Of a DNA stretch of 64,000 nt, positions 1 through 11,569 are shown piece by piece (positions within the stretch are counted from its first letter, which is position 1; every line of letters starts with the position of its first letter). The DNA is from Megamerina dolium. Lineage: Eukaryota > Arthropoda > Insecta > Diptera > Megamerinidae. The position numbers and the translations under genes were made by a program. The stretch is from NCBI GenBank assembly GCA_963854835.1, contig OY978529.1, positions 7,412,501 to 7,476,500 on the forward strand, written 5' to 3'. The notes beneath the pieces were generated by a model. That model was given only the letters and a program-made list of their open reading frames with translations, was not told where the DNA came from and searched no databases.

Positions 1-413
1 ATATTCATATTCTGCAATCAGACTGAGAATAATGAATTTTTTAGAGGTATTCTTAAAACAGTTTTATGTTAAATAAGGTAGCACTGATAAATATATTGAC
101 ACAAAGATTGCAATAAAACAATCCTATATTATTAACATATATTCTTCTTTAAATTTTCCAACTATTTTTGTAAATGGGTTTCTAAGGAAAACAGAAAATT
201 TTATAAATTGATTATTTAAACAATTCTGGCATCACTACCTTGTATTATAATAACGTTGACATCAAAAATAATTGAATTTTTGCATCAATTTACCAGACAG
301 AAAGGCCTCAAATAAGAAAAAACTATTTTTAAAGCGGGATTTATCTCTCTTTCTCTCTTCCTCTCTTTACCTCCCACACAATTGAAAGTAGTTTATTCTT
401 TGTTTTGCTCAAA
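1..413. other. AT-rich sequence without a recognised gene
   Basis: No coding exon is recognised here. A short pyrimidine tract (about 345-372) is the only structure. Because gene 1 (exons from 2899) has no start in this window, this stretch is probably intron or upstream flank of that gene; this is an inference. Confidence 0.4.
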
Positions 414-1410
414 TAAAGGGTTATCCATTTTGCGGTTTCAAAAGTAAATGTAAATAAAACACATATAAAATATTTTTTATCATGATATTTCTTTATTATT
501 ATAAAGTTTGAACGTTGACATTATGTGTGAAATACTACATCATTTAAATGACCACCACGCGAATTGTTGCAAGCATCGATTCTTTTGAGGTAATTTTTGA
601 CCACTTTTTGACACATATTGGGCGGCATCTCAGCCATAACGTGACGAATGTTGGTTTTTAGGTGCTCAAGACTTAAAGGTTTATCTGCATAAACACGGTC
701 TTTCGCGTAGCCCCACAAAAAAAAAAGTCAAGCGGTGTCAAATCGCATGATCTTGGTGGCCACTTGATATCGCCACGACGACAAATTACGCGGCCAGAAA
801 ATTTCTCTTGCAATAAAGCCATATTCGCTCGAGTTGTGTGGCATGTGGCACCGTCTTGTTGAAACCACATATTCTCTAAGTCGTATTCTTCAATAGCAGG
901 CAAAAAAAAAATCGGTTATCATATGACCATAACGCTCCGAATTGACGGTGACAGTCGTTCCATCGTCGTTTTCGAAGAAGTAAGGTCCAATCACACCTCC
1001 GGACCAAAGAGCGCACCAAGCAGTGACTTTTTGTGCATGTAGTGGCCTCTCTTCAATTACTTGAGGATTCTCAGAAACCCAAATACGACAAATTTGTTTG
1101 TTAACATACCCACCGAGTGAGAAATGTGCTTCGTCGCTGAAGAAAATTTTGTTCGAAAAATCGCCGTCCACCGCCTGTTGTTCAAGCACCCATTCGACAT
1201 ATCTACGACGTTGTGAATGGTCAGCTGGCTTCAGTTGTTGTGTGAGCTGGGTTTTTACAATTTTAATGCGTTGTACGATAGTTAAGCGATCCATTTTCGC
1301 AAATGTCAGACTTTGAACTGAAAAAGAAAGAAATTGTTTTAACAACTCAGTTTGACAGATGTCAAATTCTAGCCCTATACTTTTGAAACCGCGAAATGGA
1401 TAACCCTTTA
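414..1410 (-). mobile_element. Internally deleted mariner-like element, DD41D (rosa) type
   Basis: Terminal inverted repeats of about 30 bp are visible: the left end reads TAAAGGGTTATCCATTT and the right end is its reverse complement, each ending in TA. On the minus strand broken reading frames (about 1345-890, 903-673, 718-521) carry transposase motifs: FSDEAHF with the first catalytic aspartate, WFQQDGATCHT with the second, and WPPRSCDLTPLDFF with the third. The last two aspartates are separated by 41 residues, the DD41D spacing. The reading frame is broken at about 900 and 700, so it cannot be functional. The N terminus (MDRLTIVQRIKIVK) runs directly into TQLTQQLKPADH, so the DNA-binding region appears to have been lost by an internal deletion. 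A second degraded copy of the family lies at 28241-28891. Confidence 0.85.
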
Positions 1411-2831
1411 TTATTATTGTATCTTTATTTCATCCCATTATTATTATTATTATTATTGTATCTTTATTTCATCCCATAAGGGAGTAATTTCCAATGCTGA
1501 CGGCAGCTTGCAGCTAAGCTGCTGTACTGCCAATAATGTACATCTGATTTAGTAAATCTTTATTTAAATATATGCTGTAATTTACAAAATTTACAAAATA
1601 TTTTAGAAAATGCCTATGACATGAATTGAGCAAAGCTGCTTTTTGTATACCAAATATTATGGATTCTGGTAGCTGGAGCTTCTTGACATTTTCCGCCAGA
1701 TTTATATGCTCTAGTCCATTCGCTGAGATAATTATTGGTAATATGTACACTTTCCTCAACTTCCTCTGTCGTTTAACGTCGATAACTAAGTCGGCGTATT
1801 TTCCTATCTTCTCCGTATATGTTTTTTGGATGTTCTTATTAAGAGGGTCCGCTATATCTATTATGAATGCGATCTTGTTCATTTTATCAATCATAAATAT
1901 ATCTGGCCTATTACGATCGCTCGTTGTGTTCGTGAAAATAATTCGGTCATAGAAGTATGCTGGCTTCTTCGTGCAATAGGGCGTTTTATCTTGATAAAAG
2001 TTATACACCTGTGCTAGTTTTATGTGTACGATTTTTGCAACGTCGTTGTGACGCTTGAGATACATGGAATTTGCGAGTGCGGTGCACCCAGCTACTACAT
2101 GGTCTAACGTTTCACATCTGCTGTTGCATCTTCGGCATCTATCCGCAGGGGCATTCGATGTAATTTCTTGTGGGAATAACTTCATTTTGTATGCCAAAAA
2201 TGGTGCTTTCGTTTTCGGCGAATATTGCTCTGTTGGTAAGCCATAAGTGCGACAATTTTTGGTGCGGACTGCAGACTTAACAAATCTTTGCAATATACGC
2301 CTTGAACTGCCATTTCAGACAATTTTTGTAGTTTTCCATCTGTTGGTATAGTGTTCCTGCTTTCGTAAGCTTAATTCATTCGAAGCGGAGTGCAGCTATC
2401 ATCTACAGCAACTGCGGCAAGGTGCATTTCAGATTGGGACGATTCCTGGTGAAAATATGCTCTGAGACTTAGAATAAGTTTATCATGCAATGCTCCGACG
2501 TCTATCGGAACTCTGCCATCAGCTTTCCTGGGCAAGTTCGTTCGAATGACTGAACACTTGGGTTGGTGCGCATTGTATTTACTCATGATGGTACGTATTA
2601 GTCGCTGCAAATTTTCCAATTCGGTTATTGATCACTTGACAATGCCAAAGCTGCATGATACCATCGGTATGGCAAATGAATTGATGGCGTGGATTTGATT
2701 TTTCCCTTTAAGCTGGGTTTCACATATAGCGTGAAGGCGTCTCTTAAACTCTACTATCAGTTTCTTTCTCATTTGCATGGTGTTTATGCCGTTACTCTGC
2801 ATATTGTTATTGTTGTTATTATTATTGTTAA

Positions 2832-2862
<31 letters not shown>

Positions 2863-2864
2863 GT
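1411..2864 (-). mobile_element. 5'-truncated R4/Dong-like non-LTR retrotransposon between TAA repeats
   Basis: Read on the minus strand, 2840-2371 encodes the C-terminal part of a reverse transcriptase (motifs INSFAIPMVSCSFGI and ENLQRLIRTIMSKYNAHQPK). Positions 2293-1514 then encode a CCHC-type knuckle (CRRCNSRCETLDHVVAGC) followed by a restriction-like endonuclease motif, RPD with an aspartate about 13 residues later (RPDIFMIDKMNKIAFIIDIA). That order is typical of R2/R4-type LINEs. A TGA replaces the expected tryptophan codon near 2640, and frames shift between segments, so the copy is dead. Both ends abut TTA/TAA repeats (2816-2864 and 1411-1457), the target known for Dong elements. A 20 bp segment of the 3' end (TGTATCTTTATTTCATCCCA) is duplicated at about 1418 and 1458. 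Confidence 0.8.
2816..2864. repeat. TTA microsatellite at the 5' side of the Dong-like element
   Basis: An imperfect run of TTA/ATT triplets. Together with the shorter run at 1411-1457 it brackets the Dong-like LINE, as expected when such an element inserts into a TAA microsatellite. Confidence 0.85.
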
Positions 2865-2898
2865 GCATTTTAAAGAAAGACCCCTTTTTGTATTTCAG

Positions 2899-3747
2899 TC
2901 GGACCGCAACAAACATCAGGGATATTTTACACAAGCACAGGAATTACAAATTCTCAACACAAATGGCTGCAGTGAAATTTCAAGAAATCATGGAATTTGC
3001 GCTCAATATATACTACCAGATGATTATGATTTGAATGTAATTAAATATTTATTATATAATAATATAATTGCAATCACACACACACATATCTATAATTTAT
3101 TTATTTATTCATCGTAGGAACTCCATGCTGAAAATCTATTACAATTTAATAGTGACCGTGGTACAGCACTTATATGTCACAATCATTTGACTGCCATATT
3201 GTCAATGTTATTTCTACCAACGACAACAATGAGCATTAATAAGACCGCCGCCAATGCTATAGAGAATGCTGAGTATGACGTCATTTACAATAAATCGCCA
3301 TATGATACAAATTCGGCACCGATAATAAAAGCTTGGTATACAAATGTTAGGCCACATTTATCATCGATTTATGAGATAATCGCCTATGAGGAATATAATG
3401 ATATTTTAAATGGAAATTATACTATATCAACACCATATAAAGAATATGTTGGTGCAATTATAGCACAAACCGCCACCACCAGCGACACCAATATAGATCA
3501 ATGTATGTACCTAATATATAATATGTATGTGATATCATATAAATATACATTTGATTTGTTTATAATTTTGATTATAGCAAAACCAGATAGCCAACCAACA
3601 ATTGCAATCGATTTAGATGCATCGCAAAATGCAACAAGCATACACAGTAGTAGTGGTATTACGTTTGCGGGGAGAAATGTGAAATACAATGCATGTTTTA
3701 GCATTTTAATTGCTAGTATCGTTGCACTACTTGGGCATATGGTTTAA
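2899..3747 (+). CDS. 3' exons of an unrecognised secreted/GPI-anchored-like protein
   Basis: Three exons can be joined: 2899-3036, 3118-3502 and 3578-3747. Acceptors are TATTTCAG (2898), CATCGTAG (3117) and GATTATAG (3577); donors are GTAATT and GTATGT. Phases fit (0, then 1), giving the last 230 residues; the start lies before this window or in exons I cannot see. The protein has three N-glycosylation sequons (NKT, NYT, NAT). It ends in a hydrophobic stretch of about 18 residues (ACFSILIASIVALLGHMV) preceded by a small-residue, serine/glycine-rich spacer. That pattern is what a GPI-anchor signal or a C-terminal membrane anchor looks like, so an extracellular location is inferred. I do not recognise the family. 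The junction LPDDYDLN/ELHAENLLQF looks natural, which supports the splice model. AATAAA follows 92 bases after the stop. Confidence 0.7.
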
Positions 3748-3838
3748 ATGATGTTCTTCTCACTTAATATAGTGCTCTTTAATATCATATACATTTACAT
3801 AGATACAATTAAATACGAATAATATGCATAGTTTATGA

Positions 3839-3844
3839 AATAAA
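3839..3844 (+). terminator. Polyadenylation signal of gene 1
   Basis: A canonical AATAAA hexamer lies 92 bases after the stop codon of the gene ending at 3747. This is the first such hexamer downstream on the coding strand. Confidence 0.55.
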
Positions 3845-4084
3845 TCCTCAGTTACATATGAATTACATGTTGCTCATACGCAAAGAAACACATTAATATG
3901 CATTTTGTTATTTTAGTGATATTATGATTCTTTTTTTTGTTATAAAAAAATAAAGATGTTGTGTCTGTGACATTAATAAACCCTTTGAACTTTCTCAGCC
4001 CTATACATTTGCCTCTAACCGAAGCCGTGCGCTCATGACAGTGTTTGTTTTCTACATTTGATTGATTTGATTCACATATGGATG

Positions 4085-5035
4085 TGAACAATGGACCGAC
4101 ACACTCAAAACAAGATGCATAAGGAAAATTATATCAGCTGTACAAAGGACTATGGCCCTCCGAATAACATGTGCCTATCGTGTCGTATAGTGCAGTGCTG
4201 GCAATAGCGGTAGTAACATCAATTGACTTGCTAGCAGAAGAGCGAAAAAAGTTATAAAAAAAATAAATAAATATGTGGCACTTAAAGCCCCAAAGGGCTC
4301 TTTGGCCGAGCTTCTCTTCAATTACTGTTGTGCGTCTTAAATTTTTGGACAGTATTAGGAGGAACCTACTTATTTTAGCCGGTTCCGAACGGTAGAACAC
4401 TTGTGACATCACAGAGTTCTTTAAGAAGCTTTTTCATGGCAAGTTGTTACTCTGTCGGAAGAATTGCCAATTGCTTGCCGACAGGTGGGTACCATTCGAA
4501 AGAAAAATCTTATCGATATTAAATTTGTTATGCATCAGTCGGGGATTGAACCACGACCTACAGATCAGAAAGCGAACACACTAACCACTGAGCTACGGCA
4601 CCCCCACAAAGTTATACTTACTAAAAAAATCTGGAGGCTTTACACTACAAGCAGAAAAGCAAATAAGAGAGCAGACAATTAATATCTGACAAGAGAAATG
4701 ACAGATGGACCATAAAAATTATACCAAGCCTATGTGAATGGATTCGGCGAAGACACGTAGAGGTTAATGATGTGGAAGAAGACGTAGACGTAGAGCATAC
4801 CTTCTTCAGTTGCGAAACATGGCATCATGAAAGGAGCGTATTGGAGCAACAAATCGAGTTATGGGCAGTTGAAAATCGGGTCGAAAAGCTTTTATACGGA
4901 ATCCGTACTCAGAAGAAAGAAGCGGGACCTGGACGCAGGTCAAAACGAGTGAAGTCTAATAAAGACTCACTAGCGCCCTGCCCCGAAGTAATACTACCGT
5001 GGTTCCGGGATAGGTTCAAAGGTCCCTGATGGAGG
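4085..5035 (+). mobile_element. R1-like LINE C-terminal fragment, split by a SINE
   Basis: Before the SINE, 4110-4250 encodes TMALRITCAYR followed by DLLAEERKK, which resembles the R1-type region after the reverse transcriptase (an RT..AYR..PIDLLA.E pattern). After the SINE the reading continues with a weak match to a WT/IRRRHVEVND region. It then encodes DVEHTFFSCETWHHER, the zinc-knuckle-like end of R1-type ORF2, and runs to a stop at about 5027. The target-site duplication of the SINE (AAAGTTATA) confirms that a formerly continuous element was split. The 5' part is missing. Confidence 0.65.
4257..4607 (-). mobile_element. tRNA-derived SINE, copy A
   Basis: Reverse-oriented copy. The tRNA-like head (ending GAGCTACGGCACCC on this strand) is at the right and the tail (GTGGCACTTAAAGCCCC) at the left. 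It is flanked by a perfect 9 bp duplication AAAGTTATA at 4248-4256 and 4608-4616. It lies inside an R1-like LINE fragment. Confidence 0.9.
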
Positions 5036-5985
5036 GGGAAGTTTTTTAGTATCTGCGACAACACACACTGTAATTGTGACGATAGTAACGGGTCAGTGGG
5101 TCAGCCATTTTGTTACCTCCTAAAGTTGTATCAAAACCGTCAAATATTCTCAAATATCAATTTTAAAAAAAAAATAACAACTTTTCATTATCGTTTATTA
5201 AATTTAAATATTTAAACGCTAATTAACGTCATATATTAAATATGTACAACACTATCATTTAAAGATAACTTTGAATTATTGCTACTATTATGGTACGTCA
5301 TATCATTAAATGCATAATACCAACGTGCTTACACGCTTGATCTCGAATCAATAATGAACTAATTATATTCATCAGGTTGATTTCATATTTCTCCTTCAAC
5401 CTTTGAACTGCTTCATAATTAATAAATATATATATTCTTAAACTACCGGCCTTGTCTATTAATTTATTCTATTCTGCTGTGATGATAATAATGTTGTGAT
5501 TAATATTAAATTTTATGCTTAAATAGCAACGACAAATTATACAACAAGTATTATAGTCGTTTGAAAAGTATGTACAATCAGAGCGTAACTGCGAGAGAAA
5601 CTCAAAGAGAGAGAGAGAGAGAAAGAATTGTTGTCAGAGATGTATTATCACTTATGAGAACATATGTATATACCAGGTATACATGTATGTGAAATGTAAT
5701 ATATCAAATATGTATTTGTGTATTCATATGTAATAACTTTTCCAAAGTGAAGTGAAAGAATAAAGTTTATGTGCAATCATGAATGAGCATTTGAGTGAAG
5801 AAAATAAGTAAAGCATACCACAAGCTTATTAATATTTCTATGTATTTTGATTATACTGGTCAACAAATCAGAAAACTTATTCATCTAAAGCTTTATTGAA
5901 AAGCACTCGATCTTTTCGAAAATATTGGAGCCTTAAAAATACATTTTTTGTCATTCGTATTTGAATTTGGAAACTATCATTAGTA
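5036..5985. other. AT-rich sequence without a recognised gene
   Basis: Contains a short GA tract (about 5605-5632) and AT-rich DNA. No coding exon or clear repeat family is recognised. Confidence 0.4.
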
Positions 5986-6100
5986 AACATATTGATTAGC
6001 CGGAAAATGGTAGGTAGGTAGGTAAATGGGGGCTGTCCACAAAGCGCACACTTTGCGCCAACATAGGCCCATTGTGTTACCACATGGTCTCTATCTCTAA
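5986..6100 (-). mobile_element. LINE 3' end relic
   Basis: On the minus strand this reads GGTAACACAATGGGCCTATG, then a GC-rich segment, then ACCTACC repeats. The CACAATGGGCC motif recurs at the 3' ends of the Jockey-like LINE relics at about 9690, 31240 and 47680 on the plus strand, so this is probably the 3' end of a related element. Confidence 0.4.
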
Positions 6101-6570
6101 CTCGTTAAATCAAACCATTTTGAGCTGAAAATAAAGCGTGTGAGATCTCTTACTTTTGCGGTTGAAAGGCAAAGTGCGGATACTATTCAATCCTATGCAA
6201 ATGCTTAACAATGAAAAAATGTAGACCGCTTACAGTAGAGATTTGCACTTCGCGGATTATTCTTGGACACAAAAATGATTGATGACTAAAATGGCTAGGT
6301 ATGTATGATAAATGTCATCTACTGAAAATTTTTCTCTAACAGCACGCATAAGATATGTTGGCATTTTTCACTCCAGGCTACACTACGGTATCGGTTGTTG
6401 GTGGTCGTGTTTTTAGCTTTAAACACCATTCGCTGCTGATTTTTGAAAAGTTAAATATTAAAAATCATACAATGCATATGACAGTACCGTACTGTTACTG
6501 AGTGCAACTACAAGTCTAGCCAAGGTGTCTTCAATCTTATCCACTACCAATTTATTACTTTGTATACTTT
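6101..6570. other. Sequence without a recognised gene
   Basis: No coding exon, transposase or reverse-transcriptase motif is seen. Confidence 0.35.
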
Positions 6571-6933
6571 GGGTGCCGTGGCTCAGTGGTTAGTGTGTTC
6601 TGATCCCTTCTGCTCTGTGGGTCGTGGTTCAATCCCCGGCTCATGCATAGCAAATTTAATATCGAAAAGATTTTTCTTTCGAACGGTACCCACCTGTCGG
6701 CAAGCAATTGGCAATTCTTCCGACAATAACAACTTGCCATGAAAAAGCTTCTAAAAAGAACTCTGTGACAAAGCTCAGAAAAAGTAATGTTGCAAGGGTA
6801 CTGCCGTTCGGAACCGGCTAAAATAAGTAGGTCCATTCTAATACTGTCCAAAATTTAAGACGCACAACAGTAATAGAAGAGAAGCTCGGCCAATGAGCCC
6901 TTTGGGGCTTTAAGTGCCACATATTTATTTATT
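6571..6933 (+). mobile_element. tRNA-derived SINE, copy B
   Basis: Nearly full-length. The head GGGTGCCGTGGCTCAGTGGTTAG contains an A-box-like sequence and GGTTCAATCCCC a B-box-like one. The body runs through CCACCTGTCGGCAAGCAATT to the tail GGGGCTTTAAGTGCCACATATTTATT. Its 3' end directly abuts a deleted mariner-like element. Confidence 0.9.
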
Positions 6934-7318
6934 ATTCATTGACATTTCACCATGAATAGACTTACGCCAGAACAATGTTTACAAATTGTGCAAAAATTCA
7001 GTGTTCAGTGAGAAATGTTGTTTATGTCGATAAAACCCCAATCGATTCCTGCATTAGAAACGATCATAACACGCGTAATTAACGGAATATCGGCCGAAAT
7101 GCTCGAAAGGGTGCTCGAAAATTGAACCCATAGAATCGATCATGTTAGATCCAGTTGGCCACAATATTTAAAATAAATTATTTTCAAACATTAATAAATG
7201 TCATAAACCGAACTTACGTCTCAAATACACTTTTTGATTATTAAATTGATTTTAATGCGATTTATTAAAAAAAAAAAAAAAACTACCGGAAGCTCTTTTT
7301 GAATCACCCTATATAAAA
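6934..7318 (+). mobile_element. Internally deleted mariner-like element (DD41D group), left end missing
   Basis: Encodes the first residues of a transposase (MNRLTPEQCLQIVQKF). After a large internal deletion it encodes the C-terminal part (KPQSIPALETIITRVI, then ISAEMLERVLEN followed by a stop). The right end GAATCACCCTA matches the terminal repeat of the copy at 34317-34870. The left terminal repeat is absent because the SINE at 6571-6933 abuts the coding region. Confidence 0.75.
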
Positions 7319-8207
7319 AAGGCTGTACTATAAAAATTTTCATATCTGAATTAATTAAGTTCAATTTTTTTTTGTCTCAAAATACATTGGCGCGTAATTA
7401 GTTAAAGTCAAAATCATCTTAAGTTTAGTATCGATTTTCACATGTAAAAATCTCTCAAAAAAACTGTACTATTGTGAATTGAAGATAGAACTTAAATTTA
7501 ACTATAAGTACAAGGCAAATAACTCGAATAGAATCACATAGAAGTTGTTATGAACAACACAAAGTCCAATTTGGTTGATCAGTGTTATTTACCTGTTTGC
7601 TTGTAAAACCTCATATTCATACTCACACATATACATGTATATATTTTTATACACCTCAATAAAAATAAGAAAGAAGACAATGAAAGAAAAAAGCAAAATA
7701 ACAAAAAACAAAAAAAAATAATCATAATAGAAAGAAAGAAAAAAGCTCTCAACAGCAAAACAATAATAGCATATGAGAAATAGTATCGAAGATCTGCAAA
7801 GTTAGTGTAATTGTGAGACTCATTGTGCGAACTTCTTGTTGCTTGAGATTAGTGATAGTAGTCATATTCGATTTGTTGTTTTTGAAAACTAATAAATTAT
7901 TTCACGAAGAATATACGAAGAAAACAACGATTTTCACAGCGGTGCTTGATCGTCGTAGGTCGGTTAGTGATTTCATGTACGAGTATATACCTACATGTTT
8001 ACTGATGTGCTTTTTACGATTTTTCATTTGATTTTTTTGGTATTTTACTATTTTTTTTTTTTTTAATTCAAGAATTTATTATTATTTTTTTTTTCTTTTC
8101 TTTGCAATTTGAAAGTCATTTACGAAAAAGTGCAATAATCGAAGAAAATATATATTTTAAGTTTATAGCATACGGTACAACGAAGAGATTGCTTACCAAC
8201 GGAGAGA

Positions 8208-8243
<36 letters not shown>

Positions 8244-9155
8244 ATGAGTTTGTTTGTGAGTAATGTAGTGATTACGTAGCACATACGTGCATATGTGTGT
8301 ACGTAAAGAATTTTATTTTTGATCTCCGCCAATCGTCAATAGCCTCGTTTGTAAAAACGTACAGATTTTTTTTTTTTTGAAGAAATGTGAAAATTGTTTA
8401 TTTTTTTTTTTTTTTTCTATAATTCATGCTCTTACCATATCTCACTATAGGCTTAAACTTTTTACACCATTAATTATTTGAATGGTGCCTACTATTCTTA
8501 TGTAGTGTGATCATCTATTGTAAGTATGTAGATATAGTGTAGTATTTAAATATTTCTCTGAAGAGTCGAAACATCTTTCAATACTCAAAAAGATTAAGTA
8601 TCGTCTTGTAAACATTTTCTTTTTATACCAAGGCCTTTTTCAAATATTTATCATCTTCATTCTATCTCTAGAACACTGAATGAACATCTATCTAATCTAA
8701 GTGCTTACAACTGTTGAAATATTTTAGTCAAGCAAAGTTCATACAGTCAGTATTTATAGGTATTCATAATTTTGGGAAAAAAAAAAGTATAAATTATTTA
8801 GAATGCCTAATCTGGTAACGGGATTGAAAATGTCGAGCAGATCCAAGTGATAACTTTCAACTATAATATAATTTCGCTATAGACAAAACTAATTGATGGG
8901 TGATTAATTTAAAAAAAAACTTAAAAAAAAATAATAATAATAATAAAAATAAATAAATAAATAAAAACAAAGTATCTACAATTTTATTGGGTAATCGTTA
9001 TTAGAATACAAAACAACCAAAACAACAAATTTTTCTTTCTGAAGACTATTTCTTTCAAATATTGTCCATACCAGCGGCTAGAATGATCCATTGTGAGGTT
9101 TTCTATGAAGATTTTTGACATTACGTAAAAAAAAAAAATTCTAGAGATATAATAT
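7319..9155. other. AT-rich sequence with simple repeats, no recognised gene
   Basis: Long A and T runs are common (for example 8050-8065, 8400-8416, 8920-8965). A perfect GA tract lies at about 8208-8240. No reading frame looks like a protein family. Confidence 0.4.
8208..8240. repeat. GA microsatellite
   Basis: An uninterrupted AG dinucleotide run of about 32 bases. Confidence 0.9.
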
Positions 9156-9765
9156 AGTAATTCTCCTGTGCTGAGCACCCGGTCACAGAGGTATACGAGA
9201 AAACTGCATAGCCGATGAGCTTGCAAGACAGCATACAAAAGAGTCTCTAACCCAGGAGTATTCTCGGTTAGGGATTCCTATAGTTACGTGTAAGCATAAT
9301 TTGTAGGTTATCATCACCAACGTCTTTCAGAACAGATGAACGGATACATCCATCTGTAGGACGTCGAAATTGCTGTGGACCCTACTCAGCAAGAAACGTT
9401 CACACAAACTTGTCGATCTTAATAGGGTAGACATCTCGACTTGGGAGTGGGAGTGGTCACTGATCACTGCCTCATAGGTCCTCACGCTGTGAAATTAGGT
9501 TTGGAGGAACTTGAAACGTGCTCACATCTACTATGTACCCACCCTGCTTTATGTAAAAATCGCAAAAAATTTCTAAAACACTACCAGCTGAGTGACCTAG
9601 CCCAATTATCCTAGATTGATATTGTCAATCTCCTAAAAATCATTCAGCGAGTAACTAGGTGGAGGAATAATCCGCGTGTCGGTATCACAACGGGCCTAAA
9701 TATTGCGTACGTGCGCTCTCTCATCAGAGAGGGTGGCCGCCTTAACGTAACCTAACTTGGCTGGC
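9156..9765 (+). mobile_element. Jockey-like LINE 3' end (RNase H end and 3' UTR), degraded
   Basis: Frames broken by indels encode IADELARQ near 9210 (end of an RNase H domain). The stretch then matches, segment by segment, the better-preserved copy at 30240-31320: ICRT, then STYVE..GHCLIGPHA, then LLCTHPAL. The 3' end reads TATCACAACGGGCC, then a CTCTC/GAGAG hairpin, then CGTAACCTAAC. It is too degraded to be active. Confidence 0.6.
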
Positions 9766-9769
9766 AATT

Positions 9770-9995
9770 CACCGATCCAAAACGTGTAATGAACTCATCA
9801 CCGATTTATTCTCGCAATAATGCCGTAGTTTCCCGGGCCGTGTGGCACATTGCATCCTCTAGTTCGAACCAAATGTCGGCAAGATCAGTGAAGTCAAATT
9901 CATGCAGCAAATAGTTCATTATGGTGGCGCAATAATGGGCGCCATTTACATTTACGCCCCGGACCAAATGTTCCATTAGTTGTATTGTCTTGTCG
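9770..9995 (-). mobile_element. Mariner-like transposase fragment (DD41D group)
   Basis: On the minus strand it encodes ADIWFELEDAMCHTARETTALL, a degraded version of the WFQQDGATCHTA block around the second catalytic residue, and then RFGSVNWPA. No terminal repeats are visible. Confidence 0.6.
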
Positions 9996-10003
9996 GGTTA
10001 CCT

Positions 10004-11569
10004 TTAAGGGGTTACACCACTGTAGAATTTTAAAAAAATTGAAAAAAAATTTTTTATCTTAAATAGTCATTAATAGTCTCAAAAATAATATACTAAAGGA
10101 TGGAAGGCGGGAAAAATGTCTAAGTGTCTGAATTTCGAGTTATGCCGCAAGACGTCTGAGGTATTCTCCGAGCACCTTTAAACTTTAAACGCGTTTTTCT
10201 CGAAACCACTTTTTTTGAGCTGGCCGGAAACATAACTCGAACAAATCTTAACCGATTGATTTGAAAATTTTTAAAATACACTTAAAATCGTTTTCTTCAG
10301 TGACGTGCGTAGGGGTTTTTTGAAATTGTGCCTATTTTTTTAATTATAAACAATTTTTTGATGATTTTTTAGGTGAAATTTCGAACTTTTTCTTCAAAGG
10401 GTCGCCGTACGCCTCTTGCTATTGTAATATGGAATCAAAAAATATTCGATTTTTCTCAAGATTCTCAAGAAACACAAAATTTTAATTTTAATTTGAATGT
10501 TGCATTTTCAAATAACCAAACATGCCTGAGGAAAAAAAAATGCAAAATTAAGTAAGTCAATTAAGGAAGTTGTTTTATTGAACTTTATCATATTTATGAT
10601 AAATATTAAGATTTTTCCAAAGTTAAATAAGACACATGTAGGCACATTTGACAACATTTGCCAACTTTTAAATACACTAATTAGTGGATTGGCCTTCTGT
10701 GCATAAAATTTTCGACTCGGTTAATTGAAAAGCACACTTTTTTACAGAAGGAAAAAAATTAACTAAAAATACATAGTGGACATAATACAAATCAATATTC
10801 AGTTGATAGTATCTGAATTTTTTATTGACGTTATCGACATTATCGACGGTTGATGATTATAATGAAAATGTTTTGAAAATGCAAAATTATCATTTGTACT
10901 CATATACCAATATGTATGCATGTATATATGTATGTATACAAAAACATTTTATTTATACAATTGTTCGGGAGACTATAATACATAATACATATATATAATA
11001 CTACATGTTATATGTATGAATAAATACAAATAGTATGTGCACTAGTATGTGTTCACCTAGTAAGTGAAACATCAAAGTAATATTTCTATATTTTAGTCAC
11101 TATGTTGTTGTTGTTGTTTTTTTTTTTTTTTTTGCAAAACTTTAATCCTCAACATCCACACTTATCACCCCAAATGCCATTCAAATTGTTCTAGCCCCTA
11201 GAATAACATAATTTCTGCAATCTCCGGAAAATAAACGATTGTTTTAGTGATGACCTCATCGTTAGAACTAAATTTCGATTATCGATGAGCTACTATTTCA
11301 GGTTCGGAAACAGGAAATTATGTTTGATGTCACCAATTTTATAGCAAAAACTATTTACTCTATCAACCGGTATCCACCATTTGTACAGAGCAAAAAAAAT
11401 TGCGACAAAAAATTGAATCAAAGAGAAATATATGCAATTTTGTCGACAGTAAAAATAAGCTACAAAAATCGTTTGAAAGATCTCTCTGACAAAGCTCTGC
11501 CGGTCGAAACAATTTTGTCCAAATTTATCATGCATAAGAGTGCTTGAAGAGAAGCTCTAATTACATATA
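10004..11569. other. Unclassified AT-rich sequence, possibly starting with a TTAA-flanked element end
   Basis: The sequence from 10004 (TTAAGGGGTTACACCACTGT) looks like a transposon terminus next to a TTAA site and begins where the preceding mariner fragment stops. No matching opposite end was found. The rest holds no recognised gene. A poly-T run lies at about 11118-11134. Confidence 0.3.

Noticed and set aside
2632..2934. Polyasparagine protein on the minus strand
   Set aside because: The asparagine run is the translated TAA/TTA microsatellite; the downstream part is the Dong-like reverse transcriptase.
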